Shown one piece after another: positions 26,552 through 35,582 of a DNA stretch of 64,000 bases. Position 1 is the first letter of the stretch. Every line of letters starts with the position of its first letter. A model generated the notes under the pieces. The model was not told where the DNA came from. It searched no databases and saw nothing but the letters and a program-made list of their open reading frames with translations. Position numbers and translations under genes: made by a program. The stretch is from JBCAWW01 sp039024315 (lineage in GTDB: Bacteria; Bacteroidota; Bacteroidia; J057): the NCBI GenBank assembly GCA_039024315.1, contig JBCCQN010000002.1:129688-193687 (forward strand). The letters are read 5' to 3'.

Positions 26552-28242
26552 GTACGATAGACTGGCTCATCATGATCGGTACCACCCTACTGATCGTGTC
26601 ATACGGTGTATGGAAAAGTAGGGGTTCTAAGGATATCAAAGGCTACCTGCTGTCCAATAAGGATATGAAATGGTGGACCATTGGGCTCTCCGTTATGGCA
26701 ACCCAAGCAAGCGCGATTACCTTCCTGTCCACCCCAGGTCAAGGCTTTAATGATGGTATGCGCTTCGTACAGTTTTATTTTGGACTGCCTATTGCCATGG
26801 TGATCATCTGCGTGGTGGCCATTCCGATTTATCACAGACTCAATGTATTTACCGCCTACGAGTACCTAGAATCCCGTTTTGATCTCAAAACCAGAACCTT
26901 AGGCGCAGTACTTTTTTTACTTTCGAGGAGTTTGGCCGCCGGTATGACCATCTATGCTCCAGCTATCATCCTTGCGACCCTGCTCGATTGGAATATCTAT
27001 TGGACATGTGTCGCGATTGGCTTGATCGTAATTATCTATACAGTATCGGGCGGCACCAAAGCCGTATCGGTGACCCAAAAGCAGCAAATGGCCATGATCC
27101 TTTTTGGGATGGTAGTCGCTGGGGTAATTATGGTTTTCAAACTTCCGCCAGAAGTGAGTTTTGGCGATGCGGTGCATATCGCTGGTAAGATGGGCAAACT
27201 CAATGTCATCACTACTGAATTTGACCTCACTGACCGCTACAATATTTGGTCAGGCTTGCTAGCGGGAACCTTTTTGTACCTGTCCTATTTTGGCACTGAT
27301 CAATCGCAGGTGCAACGCTATCTCGGCGGAAAATCGATTAGTGAAATGCGGATCGGCTTGCTTTTTAATGCCATCTTCAAGGTTCCCATGCAATTCTTGA
27401 TTCTGTTTTTGGGAGTGATGATGTTTGTATTTTTCCAATTTCAACAGCCGCCGATCTTTTTCAACGAAAACGAAACCCAGTCTGTCTTGTCTAATCCTGA
27501 CCTGACGGATCAATATCAAGGTTTACAACAAAGCTGGGATTCGATCTACACTGCCAAACAAGATCGCTTAATTGCCTTAGCTGCTGCCCCCAATGATATA
27601 GGCGATGCAAACGAATTTGTCGAGATCAACGCATTACAAGCCCAATATGATACGGTTCGTAGGCAAGCTAAGGCGCTCCTAAAAGCCAATAATGAATACT
27701 ATGACGACAATGATTCGGATCAGGTATTCTTGACCTTTATCCTCAATCACTTGCCCCAAGGTCTAGTAGGGCTATTGATTGCGGTGATTCTAGCTGCGGC
27801 CATGTCCTCCACTTCCGCTGAACTCAATGCCCTAGCCACTACAACGGTGGTGGACATCATCAGACGTATGTTCATTCGCTCTGGCTCTGATCAGCATTTT
27901 CTCAATATTTCGCGTATCACCACCCTTTGTTGGGGCATATTAGCCATAGGCGTAGCCCTTTTTGCCAACCAAGTAGGCAATCTGATTCAAGCTGTAAATA
28001 TCTTGGGCTCTCTCTTTTACGGGACAATATTGGGACTGTTTGTAGTCGCCTTTTTCTTCAAGCACATCAAAGGTACCGCGGTCTTCTGGGCAGGCGTGAT
28101 CGTGGAGCTTTTGACCATTGGTGCCTATATCATGACTAAATTAAAGCCAGAATGGGACTTTGGTTTTCTCTGGTACAATTTGATTGGTTGTGCCTTAGTG
28201 GTGGTGCTGGCGATGCTGTTTCAATCAGTGGCCAAAGAGTAG
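26548..28242 (+). CDS. Sodium:solute symporter (SSS family)
   Basis: 564 residues with about 13 membrane helices, the LeuT-fold plan of the SSS family: GTTLLIVSYGVWKSRGSKDI with the SKDIKGYLLSNKDMKWW loop, FLSTPGQGFNDG, YTVSGGTKAVSVTQKQQ and the SMSSTSAELNALATTTVVDI-like segment near residue 420. A hydrophilic insert of about 90 residues lies near positions 305-395 (FFNENETQSVLSN through NNEYYDDNDSD), longer than in most relatives. Imports a substrate with sodium; substrate unknown. Its place behind an exported PIG-L deacetylase suggests an amino-sugar-type product. A strong hairpin follows. Confidence 0.92.
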   Translation: MSTIDWLIMIGTTLLIVSYGVWKSRGSKDIKGYLLSNKDMKWWTIGLSVMATQASAITFLSTPGQGFNDGMRFVQFYFGLPIAMVIICVVAIPIYHRLNVFTAYEYLESRFDLKTRTLGAVLFLLSRSLAAGMTIYAPAIILATLLDWNIYWTCVAIGLIVIIYTVSGGTKAVSVTQKQQMAMILFGMVVAGVIMVFKLPPEVSFGDAVHIAGKMGKLNVITTEFDLTDRYNIWSGLLAGTFLYLSYFGTDQSQVQRYLGGKSISEMRIGLLFNAIFKVPMQFLILFLGVMMFVFFQFQQPPIFFNENETQSVLSNPDLTDQYQGLQQSWDSIYTAKQDRLIALAAAPNDIGDANEFVEINALQAQYDTVRRQAKALLKANNEYYDDNDSDQVFLTFILNHLPQGLVGLLIAVILAAAMSSTSAELNALATTTVVDIIRRMFIRSGSDQHFLNISRITTLCWGILAIGVALFANQVGNLIQAVNILGSLFYGTILGLFVVAFFFKHIKGTAVFWAGVIVELLTIGAYIMTKLKPEWDFGFLWYNLIGCALVVVLAMLFQSVAKE

Positions 28243-28243
28243 G

Positions 28244-28262
28244 ATTACCGCTTCGCGGAACG
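28244..28262. repeat. Family A REP-like half element
   Basis: ATTACCGCTTCGCGGAACG right after the symporter stop and just before the terminator hairpin, between convergent genes. Confidence 0.6.
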
Positions 28263-28271
28263 ATATTTCGA

Positions 28272-28310
28272 GTAGCCACGGTATGCATGCCGTGGCTACT
28301 TTATTTTTTT
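28272..28310 (+). terminator. Terminator after the symporter
   Basis: GTAGCCACGG (28272-28281) pairs with CCGTGGCTAC (28290-28299), 8-nt loop, then TTTATTTTTTT. The stop codon of the convergent Nmad3-like gene (28296-28298) lies within the right arm. Confidence 0.9.
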
Positions 28311-29126
28311 AACCCATTCTCTAATCCGTGGCGTCATATCACAAACGAACTCCTGCCCTCGGGCTACGGATTGCAGGCGACGCCATTGACCCGACGTTCC
28401 GCGAATAGCGGTACCCTGACGCTTTTCATGATAAGAAAGTCTACATAAGCCTTTACGAAACAAACAATCCGGTAAGCGCCAGATGGAGCGATTTTCTCCG
28501 GTCAAAGTCAGCACTCTGTCTTCGCGATAATCAAAAGTCCCCGCTCCTGGCATACCGGGCCAGTAGGATGAGCGTTCGGCGGAGACGTAAAGCAAATTGC
28601 CTTGCCGATCATAACGATCCTTAAATACATGATGCGGATGTCTCTTGGCCCAATCAGGGGTATCCACTAAACTTAAATTGATTACCTGCCCTACTTCCAA
28701 ATAGCCGTAAAAAATATGTTGATCTGGGGCTTTACTCCTAAATCGGAGAACGCCTTTCTCATTGCGTTCCGCTTCGCGAAACCAAGCAAAAAACAGAAAT
28801 AAATCACCGGGCCCAACGCCTCGATCTGCTAGATGTGATGCAGCCGCACCGGTCTGCCCAAATGCAGCTTTCCAGCCTTCCAAACGGTCATGAAGATGAG
28901 ACTCCACTAAATCTGGATCTAAGTGCGCCTCTGAGTAAAAAGTGATTCCTAATTGCTGCATTTGCTCAAGGAAATTGTGCTTTTCATCCCAACGCAGGTC
29001 TTGGTAAAAGATATCCGATCCTGCTTGCGGTATCGGTAAAGCATACAGCTGATCGCCAAGGCGAGGGTTAGGCGCACCACCCGTTCCGGAATCAAAACCT
29101 TTGCGACTTATAATCAATTTGGGCAT
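28296..29126 (-). CDS. Nucleotide modification associated domain 3 (Nmad3)-like protein
   Basis: 276 residues. The start KLIISRKGFDSGTGGAPNPR and the motif LYALPIPQAGSDIFYQDLRW match the Nmad3 family, which was defined by genome context with modified-DNA systems. Other conserved stretches: HLDPDL, RGVGPGDLFLFFAWFREAE, HIFYGYLEVGQVI, HPHHVFKDRY. No DNA-modification or phage genes lie nearby, so it may be a stand-alone housekeeping copy. The REAERNE segment is encoded by a family A repeat-like word (28767-28785). The biochemical activity of Nmad3 is unknown to me. Confidence 0.72.
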   Translation of the reverse strand: MPKLIISRKGFDSGTGGAPNPRLGDQLYALPIPQAGSDIFYQDLRWDEKHNFLEQMQQLGITFYSEAHLDPDLVESHLHDRLEGWKAAFGQTGAAASHLADRGVGPGDLFLFFAWFREAERNEKGVLRFRSKAPDQHIFYGYLEVGQVINLSLVDTPDWAKRHPHHVFKDRYDRQGNLLYVSAERSSYWPGMPGAGTFDYREDRVLTLTGENRSIWRLPDCLFRKGLCRLSYHEKRQGTAIRGTSGQWRRLQSVARGQEFVCDMTPRIREWVKKIK

Positions 29127-29140
29127 AAAGCGAAAACTAT

Positions 29141-29170
29141 TTTGGACTTTTTAGTTTACTTCTATTTTCG
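29141..29170 (+). promoter_or_regulatory. Bacteroidota-type promoter of the GMC oxidoreductase gene
   Basis: TTTG at 29141-29144, 18-bp spacer, TATTTTCG at 29163-29170 (one mismatch to TAnnTTTG). It lies 36 bp before the start codon. Confidence 0.6.
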
Positions 29171-29206
29171 TTATCTTATGCATGCATACTACTTTATTTA
29201 ACTCGC

Positions 29207-30817
29207 ATGAACAATATAGATTATATCATAGTGGGCGCAGGCTCAGCTGGTTGCGTACTCGCCAACCGCTTGAGCGAGGACCCTGCAGTAAATGTGGTCC
29301 TATTAGAGGCAGGAGGCAAAGATAGTAAGTTGGAAATTCACGTTCCTGCTGGATATATCAAACTCCATAATAGCAAGGTGGACTGGGCCTATGAGACTGT
29401 CCCTCAGTCAGATATGGAGGGACGCATTATGGCTCAACCGCGCGGCAAGGTTTTAGGAGGTTGTAGTTCAACCAATGCGATGGCCTATATTCGAGGCCAC
29501 AAATTGGACTATCAGGAATGGGCTGACTTAGGGAATCCGGGCTGGGATTTCGAGTCTGTACTACCCTACTTTACCCGCTCGGAGGACAACGCCCAGTTTG
29601 ACAATCATTACCACGGCAAAAATGGCCCTCTGCATGTTGGGCACACCTCATTTCGTTCGCCCTACGCTGATGCATTTATTGAATCTGCCCTCAAAAGTGG
29701 AGTAGAAGCAAACGACGATTTTAATGGGGAGAAACAAGAAGGCGTGGGCTACTTCCAATACACTATCAAAAATGGTAAGCGGCATAGTACCGCGGCCGCC
29801 TTTTTGAAACCCATCATGGGTCGTTCGAACCTCAAAGTGATCACGAAAGCCCAAACGACACGGGTTATCTTGGAAAACAATCGAGCCGTAGGCGTTGAGT
29901 ACGTCCAAGCGGGTAAGCAAAAAAGTCTCCGTTGTAGTGGGGAGGTATTGCTTTCGGCGGGCGCTTTTGGCTCGCCTCAATTGTTGATGCTTTCAGGTAT
30001 CGGCCCCGCCGAACACTTGCAAGAGCACGGTATCCCTGTGGCAGTTGATCTCCCTGGGGTAGGCCAAAATTTACAAGATCATTTGATCATGGGCATGGCT
30101 AGCCGAGCTCAAGTAGGGCCTTCACTCAACCGAGCAGAGACCTTAGGTAATTACCTCAAGTATTTTGTCAATAAATCTGGTCCTTTAACCAGTGGACCAC
30201 TAGAAGCTTGCGCTTTTGTCAAGCTGCGACGTTCGGATCGTCCTGATATTCAGTTCCACTTCGCCGCGGCACACGGGACGGATATGCACGATTATGATTC
30301 GATGCCCAAAAAAGAAGATGGCTTTAGCATCCTTCCGACCTTATTGAGGCCTCATAGTGCAGGGGAACTGCGCCTCAGCAGCAAAGATCCGATGGCCTAC
30401 CCCCTGATCAATCCGCGCTACTTCTCCGAAGAAGAAGACCTCTTAACGATGTACGAAGGCATGGAAATGGCGGTGGACTTGGTCCATAGTGAATCCTTCC
30501 GCCACTTAGGGGTAGAGATGTATTTTCCTGCGGCTCACCGCAGCCGAACCGACCTACGTAAACACATTATGGAAAATATCCAGACTTGTTACCATCCGGT
30601 TGGAACTTGTAAAATGGGCACCGATGAGATGGCAGTTGTAGACCCTGAATTGCGGGTTAGAGGCGTAAAAGGCCTTCGGGTGATTGACGCAGCCGTAATG
30701 CCGACCGTCATTTCTGGTAACACCAATGCCCCTGCCATTATGATAGGCGAGAAGGGGGCAGATTTAGTGAAGGGACACGTTCTGCAAAGCATGAAAAGTA
30801 ATGAAAAGGTGAGCTAA
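29207..30817 (+). CDS. GMC-family FAD oxidoreductase (choline/alcohol dehydrogenase type)
   Basis: 536 residues. FAD-binding motif DYIIVGAGSAGCVLANRLSE (residues 4-23) with the following LLEAGG; GMC signature 1 near 85 (RGKVLGGCSSTNAMAYIRGH), signature 2 near 250 (LSAGAFGSPQLLMLSGIGP); active site CYHPVGTCKMG with catalytic His near 463 and NTNAPAIMIGEKGADL near 505. Oxidises an alcohol, possibly choline or a polyol; no betaine-aldehyde dehydrogenase is nearby, so the substrate is open. No signal peptide: cytoplasmic. It has its own promoter and a hairpin after its stop. Confidence 0.93.
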   Translation: MNNIDYIIVGAGSAGCVLANRLSEDPAVNVVLLEAGGKDSKLEIHVPAGYIKLHNSKVDWAYETVPQSDMEGRIMAQPRGKVLGGCSSTNAMAYIRGHKLDYQEWADLGNPGWDFESVLPYFTRSEDNAQFDNHYHGKNGPLHVGHTSFRSPYADAFIESALKSGVEANDDFNGEKQEGVGYFQYTIKNGKRHSTAAAFLKPIMGRSNLKVITKAQTTRVILENNRAVGVEYVQAGKQKSLRCSGEVLLSAGAFGSPQLLMLSGIGPAEHLQEHGIPVAVDLPGVGQNLQDHLIMGMASRAQVGPSLNRAETLGNYLKYFVNKSGPLTSGPLEACAFVKLRRSDRPDIQFHFAAAHGTDMHDYDSMPKKEDGFSILPTLLRPHSAGELRLSSKDPMAYPLINPRYFSEEEDLLTMYEGMEMAVDLVHSESFRHLGVEMYFPAAHRSRTDLRKHIMENIQTCYHPVGTCKMGTDEMAVVDPELRVRGVKGLRVIDAAVMPTVISGNTNAPAIMIGEKGADLVKGHVLQSMKSNEKVS

Positions 30818-30860
30818 ACGCGCCAAAGTAAGAAAGCATACATAATAACTTTTGTCAGCA

Positions 30861-30896
30861 AATCGTTCCATTGGTAGCTTCGCTATTGGAACGATT
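30861..30896 (+). terminator. Hairpin after the GMC oxidoreductase gene
   Basis: AATCGTTCCA (30861-30870) pairs with TGGAACGATT (30887-30896) around a 16-nt loop that contains TAGCTTCGCTA. The tail TGTGCCTTTGG is poor in T, so termination is likely but not certain. The words GCTTCGC and GGAACG link it to repeat family A. Confidence 0.5.
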
Positions 30897-30907
30897 TGTG
30901 CCTTTGG

Positions 30908-31075
30908 GTACAGAGTAAAAAGTATTTAGTACCGAGTAGTAAGTATCCCGAAAGCTTTCGGGAGTATTGAGTACAAAGAAGAATGGCCTTGCTGAACTAA
31001 ATAGCTCAATTTACATAGGTCTTAATACTAATTACTGTTGTCTTAGTACTTAATACCATCGTCTAGGTACTTAAA
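30908..31075. repeat. Family B intergenic repeat with 18-bp palindrome
   Basis: In the 328-bp gap 30818-31145. Contains TCCCGAAAGCTTTCGGGA (30946-30963) flanked by tacagagtaaaaagtattta on one side and aataccatcgtctaggtact on the other. Words such as TTGTCTTAGTACTTAATAC recur in the other copies. No gene is seen in this gap. Confidence 0.75.
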
Positions 31076-31145
31076 TTTTCGTAACCTATTTTTTTAGCTG
31101 TATTATATGAAGTAGACTTACGCTCAATCTATCCTACATATTAAG

Positions 31146-32360
31146 ATGAATAAACAGCTTATCTGTTTGGGGTTCGCCCTCAGCATGCTTTTTCCTTCTC
31201 TCCTCAAGGCACAGTCGGGCCTTAGTCAAGTCGAAGAACAGCTCGCAAACTATGCGACCTCTTTTTTGACCGATAGCAGTCTTCAGTATAAGATTGCCCA
31301 AAACAAACAGTTTTCCAGTCTTCTCCTCAAAACCCTAGCTGATCCTCAAAGTTATGAGTATCAGTGGGAGGGCCTAGAAAGCATTTCTATCCTAAAGCCC
31401 GAAGACAATAGCTTTCGCATATTTACGTGGTTTATCGTCGATAAAAAGCTCGATGAGTACTACGGCCCAGAGTATAACTATCACTTTGGCGTGGTTCAAC
31501 GTAAGTATATCGATCCTGAATCAGGTAAAACTGAGTACATCGTGATCCCGCTCTTCGAAATGAACGAAGTGCCTAAAGGAGTTGAAAATCAGCTACTTGA
31601 TAATAATGAATGGTTAGGGGCGCTCTATTATCTGCCCAAAGGCCAGCAATACTTGCCTACTTATCGTTTGAAATACTATTCTCCTGAACTTAATCGACCC
31701 AATGGTAAGCCCAAAAAGATCAAGCAGGACTTTTATTTATTGATGGGCTGGAGTGGTAATGATGAAAAGAGTAACCTTAAAATGGTCGAAGTAATGTCCT
31801 TTGACCCTAAGCAAAAAGACCGGGTAACTTTTGGCGCCGATGTATTTTATTTTGATCAAATCCCCAAGTATAGAGCGATTTTTCAATACTCCGAATATGC
31901 TCCCTTCAGCTTAAACTTTAATTGGGTGTTGGATAAGCCCTTTGGTAAGAAGGAAATGATCGTTTACGATCACATGGGTACCCCCAAGGCAGGCGATCAA
32001 AAGCTAAAAGAGATTTGGGATGTAGGGCCTGATGGCTCTTATGATGCACTATATTTCTACAAAAGAGGCGGATATTTTGAGTGGTACCGTAATGTAGAGC
32101 TCGCCGAACGCTATATATCTAAGCAGTATCGCAAAAATCAAGAAGAAATTAGAAATAATCAGGACGCAGTCGCAGATCGTCGATACGAATCTGTCATGAG
32201 TGATTCTACCGCCCAGCAAATGATGGGGCTTGAGAAGGGCCGTCGCTCGTACAGAGCTCAAAAAAGAGCCGAAAAAGCCATGCTAAAGGAACTTGAGGAA
32301 CAAAGACGTCGAGAAGAGGCTCGCCTCAGAGAAGCCGGCATTGACCCTAATGGCAACTAA
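31146..32360 (+). CDS. Exported protein of unknown function with basic coiled-coil tail
   Basis: 404 residues. Signal peptide MNKQLICLGFALSMLFPSLLKA, cleavage before QSG. Residues 25-320 are a mixed domain with many aromatic residues (IFTWFIVDKKLDEYYGPEYN; FYLLMGWSGNDEKSNLKMVE; VTFGADVFYFDQIPKY) that I cannot assign. The last 80 residues are strongly charged and helical (KAMLKELEEQRRREEARLRE), a probable coiled coil. No sorting domain of the T9SS type is visible, so it likely stays in the periplasm. Its neighbours give no functional hint. Confidence 0.75.
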   Translation: MNKQLICLGFALSMLFPSLLKAQSGLSQVEEQLANYATSFLTDSSLQYKIAQNKQFSSLLLKTLADPQSYEYQWEGLESISILKPEDNSFRIFTWFIVDKKLDEYYGPEYNYHFGVVQRKYIDPESGKTEYIVIPLFEMNEVPKGVENQLLDNNEWLGALYYLPKGQQYLPTYRLKYYSPELNRPNGKPKKIKQDFYLLMGWSGNDEKSNLKMVEVMSFDPKQKDRVTFGADVFYFDQIPKYRAIFQYSEYAPFSLNFNWVLDKPFGKKEMIVYDHMGTPKAGDQKLKEIWDVGPDGSYDALYFYKRGGYFEWYRNVELAERYISKQYRKNQEEIRNNQDAVADRRYESVMSDSTAQQMMGLEKGRRSYRAQKRAEKAMLKELEEQRRREEARLREAGIDPNGN

Positions 32361-32431
32361 AAATTATTGCTTTTTCGCCCTCAACTTTTCGAATATTTGA
32401 AAAGAAAATGCCCTGTTCATAGGAGATTTTT

Positions 32432-32461
32432 TTTGACGGTCTCTAATTATTTCTATTTTTG
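32432..32461 (+). promoter_or_regulatory. Bacteroidota-type promoter of the DUF3276 gene
   Basis: TTTG at 32432-32435, 18-bp spacer, TATTTTTG at 32454-32461: a full match to TTTG / TAnnTTTG. It lies 37 bp before the start codon. Confidence 0.75.
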
Positions 32462-32498
32462 TACGTCATCTGGAATATTCTTGGAAAATTAGATTGCC

Positions 32499-32924
32499 AT
32501 GCAAGGGAGAGATGAAGTGTACTCGAAAAGGATTAGAGCGGGAAAAAGAACCTACTTCTTTGATGTGAGGTCAACTCGATCCGAAGATTTTTACATCACC
32601 ATCACGGAGAGCAAGCGCCGCTTCAACGGCCGAGGCTATGACAAACATAAGATTTTCCTCTACAAGGAAGATTTTAACAAGTTTTTCAACTCGCTCGAAG
32701 AGACAATCGACTATGTCAAGACAGAGCTTCTGCCTGACTACGATTATGAGGAGTTTGACCGCCGGATGGAAGAAGATTATGAGCGGGAGTATCAAGGAAA
32801 CTTTGAGCAATCCGAAGATCGCGAGCCTGCGCCTGCTGAAAAAACTAAGTCAGAGAACTTTTCCTCCGAAAACGAAGAAATCAATCTCAGTACTGAACAG
32901 TTATCCACTCGCTGGGAAGAATAA
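32499..32924 (+). CDS. DUF3276 / PUR-alpha-like nucleic-acid-binding protein
   Basis: 141 residues. Residues 5-85 carry the conserved Bacteroidota DUF3276 sequence (VYSKRIRAGKRTYFFDVRST, then FYITITESKRRFNGRGY and KHKIFLYKEDFNKFFNSLEE), a PUR-alpha-like fold that binds single-stranded DNA or RNA. The C-terminal 50 residues are acidic, low-complexity and variable. Usually one per genome in this phylum and probably a nucleoid or RNA protein; its precise job is not established. Single-gene unit with its own promoter and terminator. Confidence 0.92.
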   Translation: MQGRDEVYSKRIRAGKRTYFFDVRSTRSEDFYITITESKRRFNGRGYDKHKIFLYKEDFNKFFNSLEETIDYVKTELLPDYDYEEFDRRMEEDYEREYQGNFEQSEDREPAPAEKTKSENFSSENEEINLSTEQLSTRWEE

Positions 32925-32949
32925 AGTACTAATAATCAACGATATAACG

Positions 32950-32980
32950 TCCTCCATCCTTTTGATGGAGGATTTTTTTT
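32950..32980 (+). terminator. Terminator after the DUF3276 gene
   Basis: TCCTCCATC (32950-32958) pairs with GATGGAGGA (32964-32972) with a 5-nt loop, followed by eight T residues. Confidence 0.92.
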
Positions 32981-32990
32981 GTCTTTTTTT

Positions 32991-33004
32991 CCCGCTTCGC
33001 GGAA
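32991..33004. repeat. Family A REP-like half element
   Basis: CCCGCTTCGCGGAA directly behind the terminator of the DUF3276 gene. Confidence 0.45.
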
Positions 33005-33078
33005 TATTTTTCTCTCCTCCTATGTCTAAGGTTCGTATAGCAGCTGCAGCCTAAGCCATTAACTCAAATTTTAAATCA

Positions 33079-33966
33079 ATGAAAGTTCAAATAGCAATTT
33101 TATCCCTCGCATTATTATACGGCTCTGCCCAAATTTTTGCCCAAAAAGGCAAACCGCACAAGGGGCCAAAGCATAATCCAGAAATGCGTCAAGCCATGAA
33201 GGCTTATGCAGAAGAAAACGTCCTCCCTGTCATGCAAGCTCAAAGAGAGAAACTGGATGCCTCCCTTAGTTTGCAAGAGAAACAAACAGTAGCAGAGATC
33301 CGTGCCGAATTACAGGCATTGAAAGAAAAAGGAAAAAACATGCGTCAAGCCCTCCGTCAATCAGAGGCCAAACCTACCGAAGCTCAGCGTGAAGAGATGT
33401 ACGCTCACCGTAAAGAAATGCGATTATTGATGAATCAAGCCTGGGAAATTGCCGATAATCATGAAGCGGACATCCGGAGTTTGTTGGCAGAGATTAAACC
33501 TCAGGCCGAAACTTGGAAACAACAAATGCGCGCTATTGCTGAGCAATACCGTCCAGAGGATGCTCCTGAGCGTCCCGATCGTCTAGAAGGAACAGAAGGG
33601 CGACATGGCGGCAAAGCTCAGCGCGCTGGACGCACTGGTATGATGATGGAGTTACGTAATCCTGTGCACTTCCTCCTTTGGGATGGTACCGCTAAAGCCC
33701 TACAGGCCCGCGAAGAGAAGCTAGAAGTCTTTCCCAACCCAACTCGTAATGTCAATGAAGTTCGCCTCCGCCTAGAAGCAGCAGGCAAAGTGCAGATCAA
33801 ACTTTTGGACAAAGACGGCAATTATCTGAAGACAGTTGTGGATGAACAATTGAGCGCAGGGAGCCACACCCAAAGAATTGATCTTCAAGGCCTTGAACCA
33901 GGTCTGTACTTCTATCAAATCACGACCCCCAAGGGTAGTCGGACCAAAAAGATCATTCTTGAGTAG
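33079..33966 (+). CDS. Exported helical protein with T9SS C-terminal sorting domain
   Basis: 295 residues. Signal peptide MKVQIAILSLALLYGSAQIFA. Residues 30-160 are helical and charged (ALKEKGKNMRQALRQSEAKP; EMRLLMNQAWEIADNHEADI), similar to Spy/CpxP-type periplasmic chaperones. The last 80 residues form a type A T9SS sorting domain: EEKLEVFPNPTRNVNEVRLR, then KVQIKLLDKDGNYL, LEPGLYFYQI and KKIILE. It should cross the outer membrane through T9SS and be anchored or released at the surface. A terminator follows. Confidence 0.85.
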   Translation: MKVQIAILSLALLYGSAQIFAQKGKPHKGPKHNPEMRQAMKAYAEENVLPVMQAQREKLDASLSLQEKQTVAEIRAELQALKEKGKNMRQALRQSEAKPTEAQREEMYAHRKEMRLLMNQAWEIADNHEADIRSLLAEIKPQAETWKQQMRAIAEQYRPEDAPERPDRLEGTEGRHGGKAQRAGRTGMMMELRNPVHFLLWDGTAKALQAREEKLEVFPNPTRNVNEVRLRLEAAGKVQIKLLDKDGNYLKTVVDEQLSAGSHTQRIDLQGLEPGLYFYQITTPKGSRTKKIILE

Positions 33967-34072
33967 GTTGATAGTAGAGAGTAGATAGTACAAAGACCAC
34001 TTTTGCGTCTCTTATCCCATGAGACCTCCATACTTGTCTTAATACTATCTACTCAGTACTTAATACTTATCA
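33966..34072. repeat. Family B intergenic repeat without palindrome
   Basis: Starts at the stop codon: gttgatagtagagagtagat ... tgtcttaatactatctactc ... agtacttaatact. Same AT-rich words as the copies at 30908 and 39482, without the central palindrome. Followed at once by a terminator. Confidence 0.55.
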
Positions 34073-34076
34073 GGCG

Positions 34077-34101
34077 AGGGACCTCCGGGTCCCTTTTTTT
34101 T
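34077..34101 (+). terminator. Terminator after the T9SS helical protein gene
   Basis: AGGGACC (34077-34083) pairs with GGTCCCT (34088-34094) across a 4-nt loop; eight T residues follow. Confidence 0.88.
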
Positions 34102-34139
34102 AGCAAATACAAAACTTAGGCAGATCGTATATTAGGATC

Positions 34140-35453
34140 ATGGAAGCGCGATTGCACTCTGAAGAATTTATCCTTGCGGCTACCATCGAACCCAATGTGT
34201 GGCACAAATCAGGCTCCTTGACAGAGGCAAATAGACTCTTAGCCACCTATCCTAACTTGCCTCAGACGGGCTTTATCAATGCTTTGGTGTACGGTGAGCT
34301 AGAATTGGTGCAGCTCTACCTCATGGAAGATCCTAGTTTGGCCAATAAAAAGCAGGGACCAAGAGATTGGGAGCCTATTTTGTATGTCTGCTTTTCTCAG
34401 TATTTACGGCTCTCCGCCGAACGCCAAGCTCATTGCGTTGCTTGTGCTAAGCTTTTATTAGAGACAGGGGCGGATCCCAATGCCTATTTTATGGCTAATG
34501 AAGAAAAGGAGACTGCTATCTACGGTGCCATTGGAATCGCCAACTCTGTTGATTTGGGCCGAGCCTTGCTCCAAGCTGGAGCCGACTTAGATGATGATGA
34601 GGTCTATTATCACGGGGCAGAGTTTGACGGAGTTGAGGCCCTCGCTATGATGATCGAAGAATTTGGGATCCCTGATCGCCATAAAAGTACCGCGCTGATT
34701 CGCAAACTCGATTTTGAGGATTTGGAAGGTGTCCGTAGGCTTCTCTCTCTCGGCCTAGATCCAAACGCACAAGGCCATTGGGGTAAAAATGCCTTACATC
34801 AGGCTTTATTACGATTTAGATCAACTGCAATCATCGAATTATTACTGACATTTGATGCCGATCCCAATGCGGCTCATGCCAATGGACAAACTGCCTATCA
34901 AATGGCCGCTCGCATGGGCCGAACAGATGTATTAGCCGCCATGGAAGCTGCTGGGGCTAATACCAAGCTTAGTCCCAAAGATGAATTTTTAGCTGCCTGC
35001 ACGAGAGCTGATCGCGCCGCAGCAAATTATCTTATCGCCCAAAACCCAGAAATCATTACCAGCCTTGATCCCCAAGAAGATTATCGCCTTTTGGTAGATT
35101 GCGCCCAACGCAACCAAATCGAGGTTGTAAAATTGATGCTGGATCTTGGATTTCCCATTGAAGCCAAAGATGAACAAGGCTTTACTGCTTTGCTTGTCAC
35201 TACATGGAATGGACATGTTGATTTGATGGAGGAACTGCTCCAACGCAATGCCCCTCTTGAGATCCTAAATAAGTATGGCGGTACCGTGATTGATACTACC
35301 GTCTGGGGCTACTCCCACTATCCTGATCCCGACAAACCTATGGAGTTTATTCTCCAGCGTTTGATAGACGAAGGTGCCAATCTCAAAGCCATTAGCCCCT
35401 ACCCTACTAAGGATCCACGAATTGATGGCTTTTTGAGCCAGTATTTGTCTTGA
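34140..35453 (+). CDS. Ankyrin-repeat protein
   Basis: 437 residues, no signal peptide or membrane segment, so cytoplasmic. At least six ankyrin-type repeats are visible, such as GFINALVYGELELVQLYLME near residue 41, CAKLLLETGADPNAY near 102, RALLQAGADL near 145, WGKNALHQALLRF near 217, NGQTAYQMAARMGRTDVLAA near 248, and GFTALLVTTWNGHVDLMEEL near 347. The repeats mediate protein binding; no catalytic domain is present. The partner is unknown, and neighbours give no clue. Confidence 0.88.
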   Translation: MEARLHSEEFILAATIEPNVWHKSGSLTEANRLLATYPNLPQTGFINALVYGELELVQLYLMEDPSLANKKQGPRDWEPILYVCFSQYLRLSAERQAHCVACAKLLLETGADPNAYFMANEEKETAIYGAIGIANSVDLGRALLQAGADLDDDEVYYHGAEFDGVEALAMMIEEFGIPDRHKSTALIRKLDFEDLEGVRRLLSLGLDPNAQGHWGKNALHQALLRFRSTAIIELLLTFDADPNAAHANGQTAYQMAARMGRTDVLAAMEAAGANTKLSPKDEFLAACTRADRAAANYLIAQNPEIITSLDPQEDYRLLVDCAQRNQIEVVKLMLDLGFPIEAKDEQGFTALLVTTWNGHVDLMEELLQRNAPLEILNKYGGTVIDTTVWGYSHYPDPDKPMEFILQRLIDEGANLKAISPYPTKDPRIDGFLSQYLS

Positions 35454-35506
35454 GCATTCGTGTTGAAAAGTCTTTAGTCTTTCTGCCTCCCGATAGCCAT
35501 ACAAGA

Positions 35507-35544
35507 GCGCGGAACGCTTGTTATAAGCGTTCTGCGCAGCAGTA
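35507..35544. repeat. Family A REP-like element, minimal hairpin
   Basis: GCGCGGAACGCTT (35507-35519) and AAGCGTTCTGCGCAGCAGTAA (35524-35544): the two arms joined by four bases, without the usual centre. Between convergent genes. Confidence 0.75.
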
Positions 35545-35579
35545 AAAACAAAAAGCAGAGCCCTCCATGAGGCCCTGCT
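35545..35579 (-). terminator. Terminator of the PA14/cytochrome lipoprotein gene
   Basis: On the minus strand AGCAGGGCC (35579-35571) pairs with GGCTCTGCT (35562-35554) at eight of nine positions, followed by TTTTTGTTTTT. It is about 135 bp behind the stop of the gene at 35713, past a family B repeat. Confidence 0.65.
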
Positions 35580-35582
35580 AGT

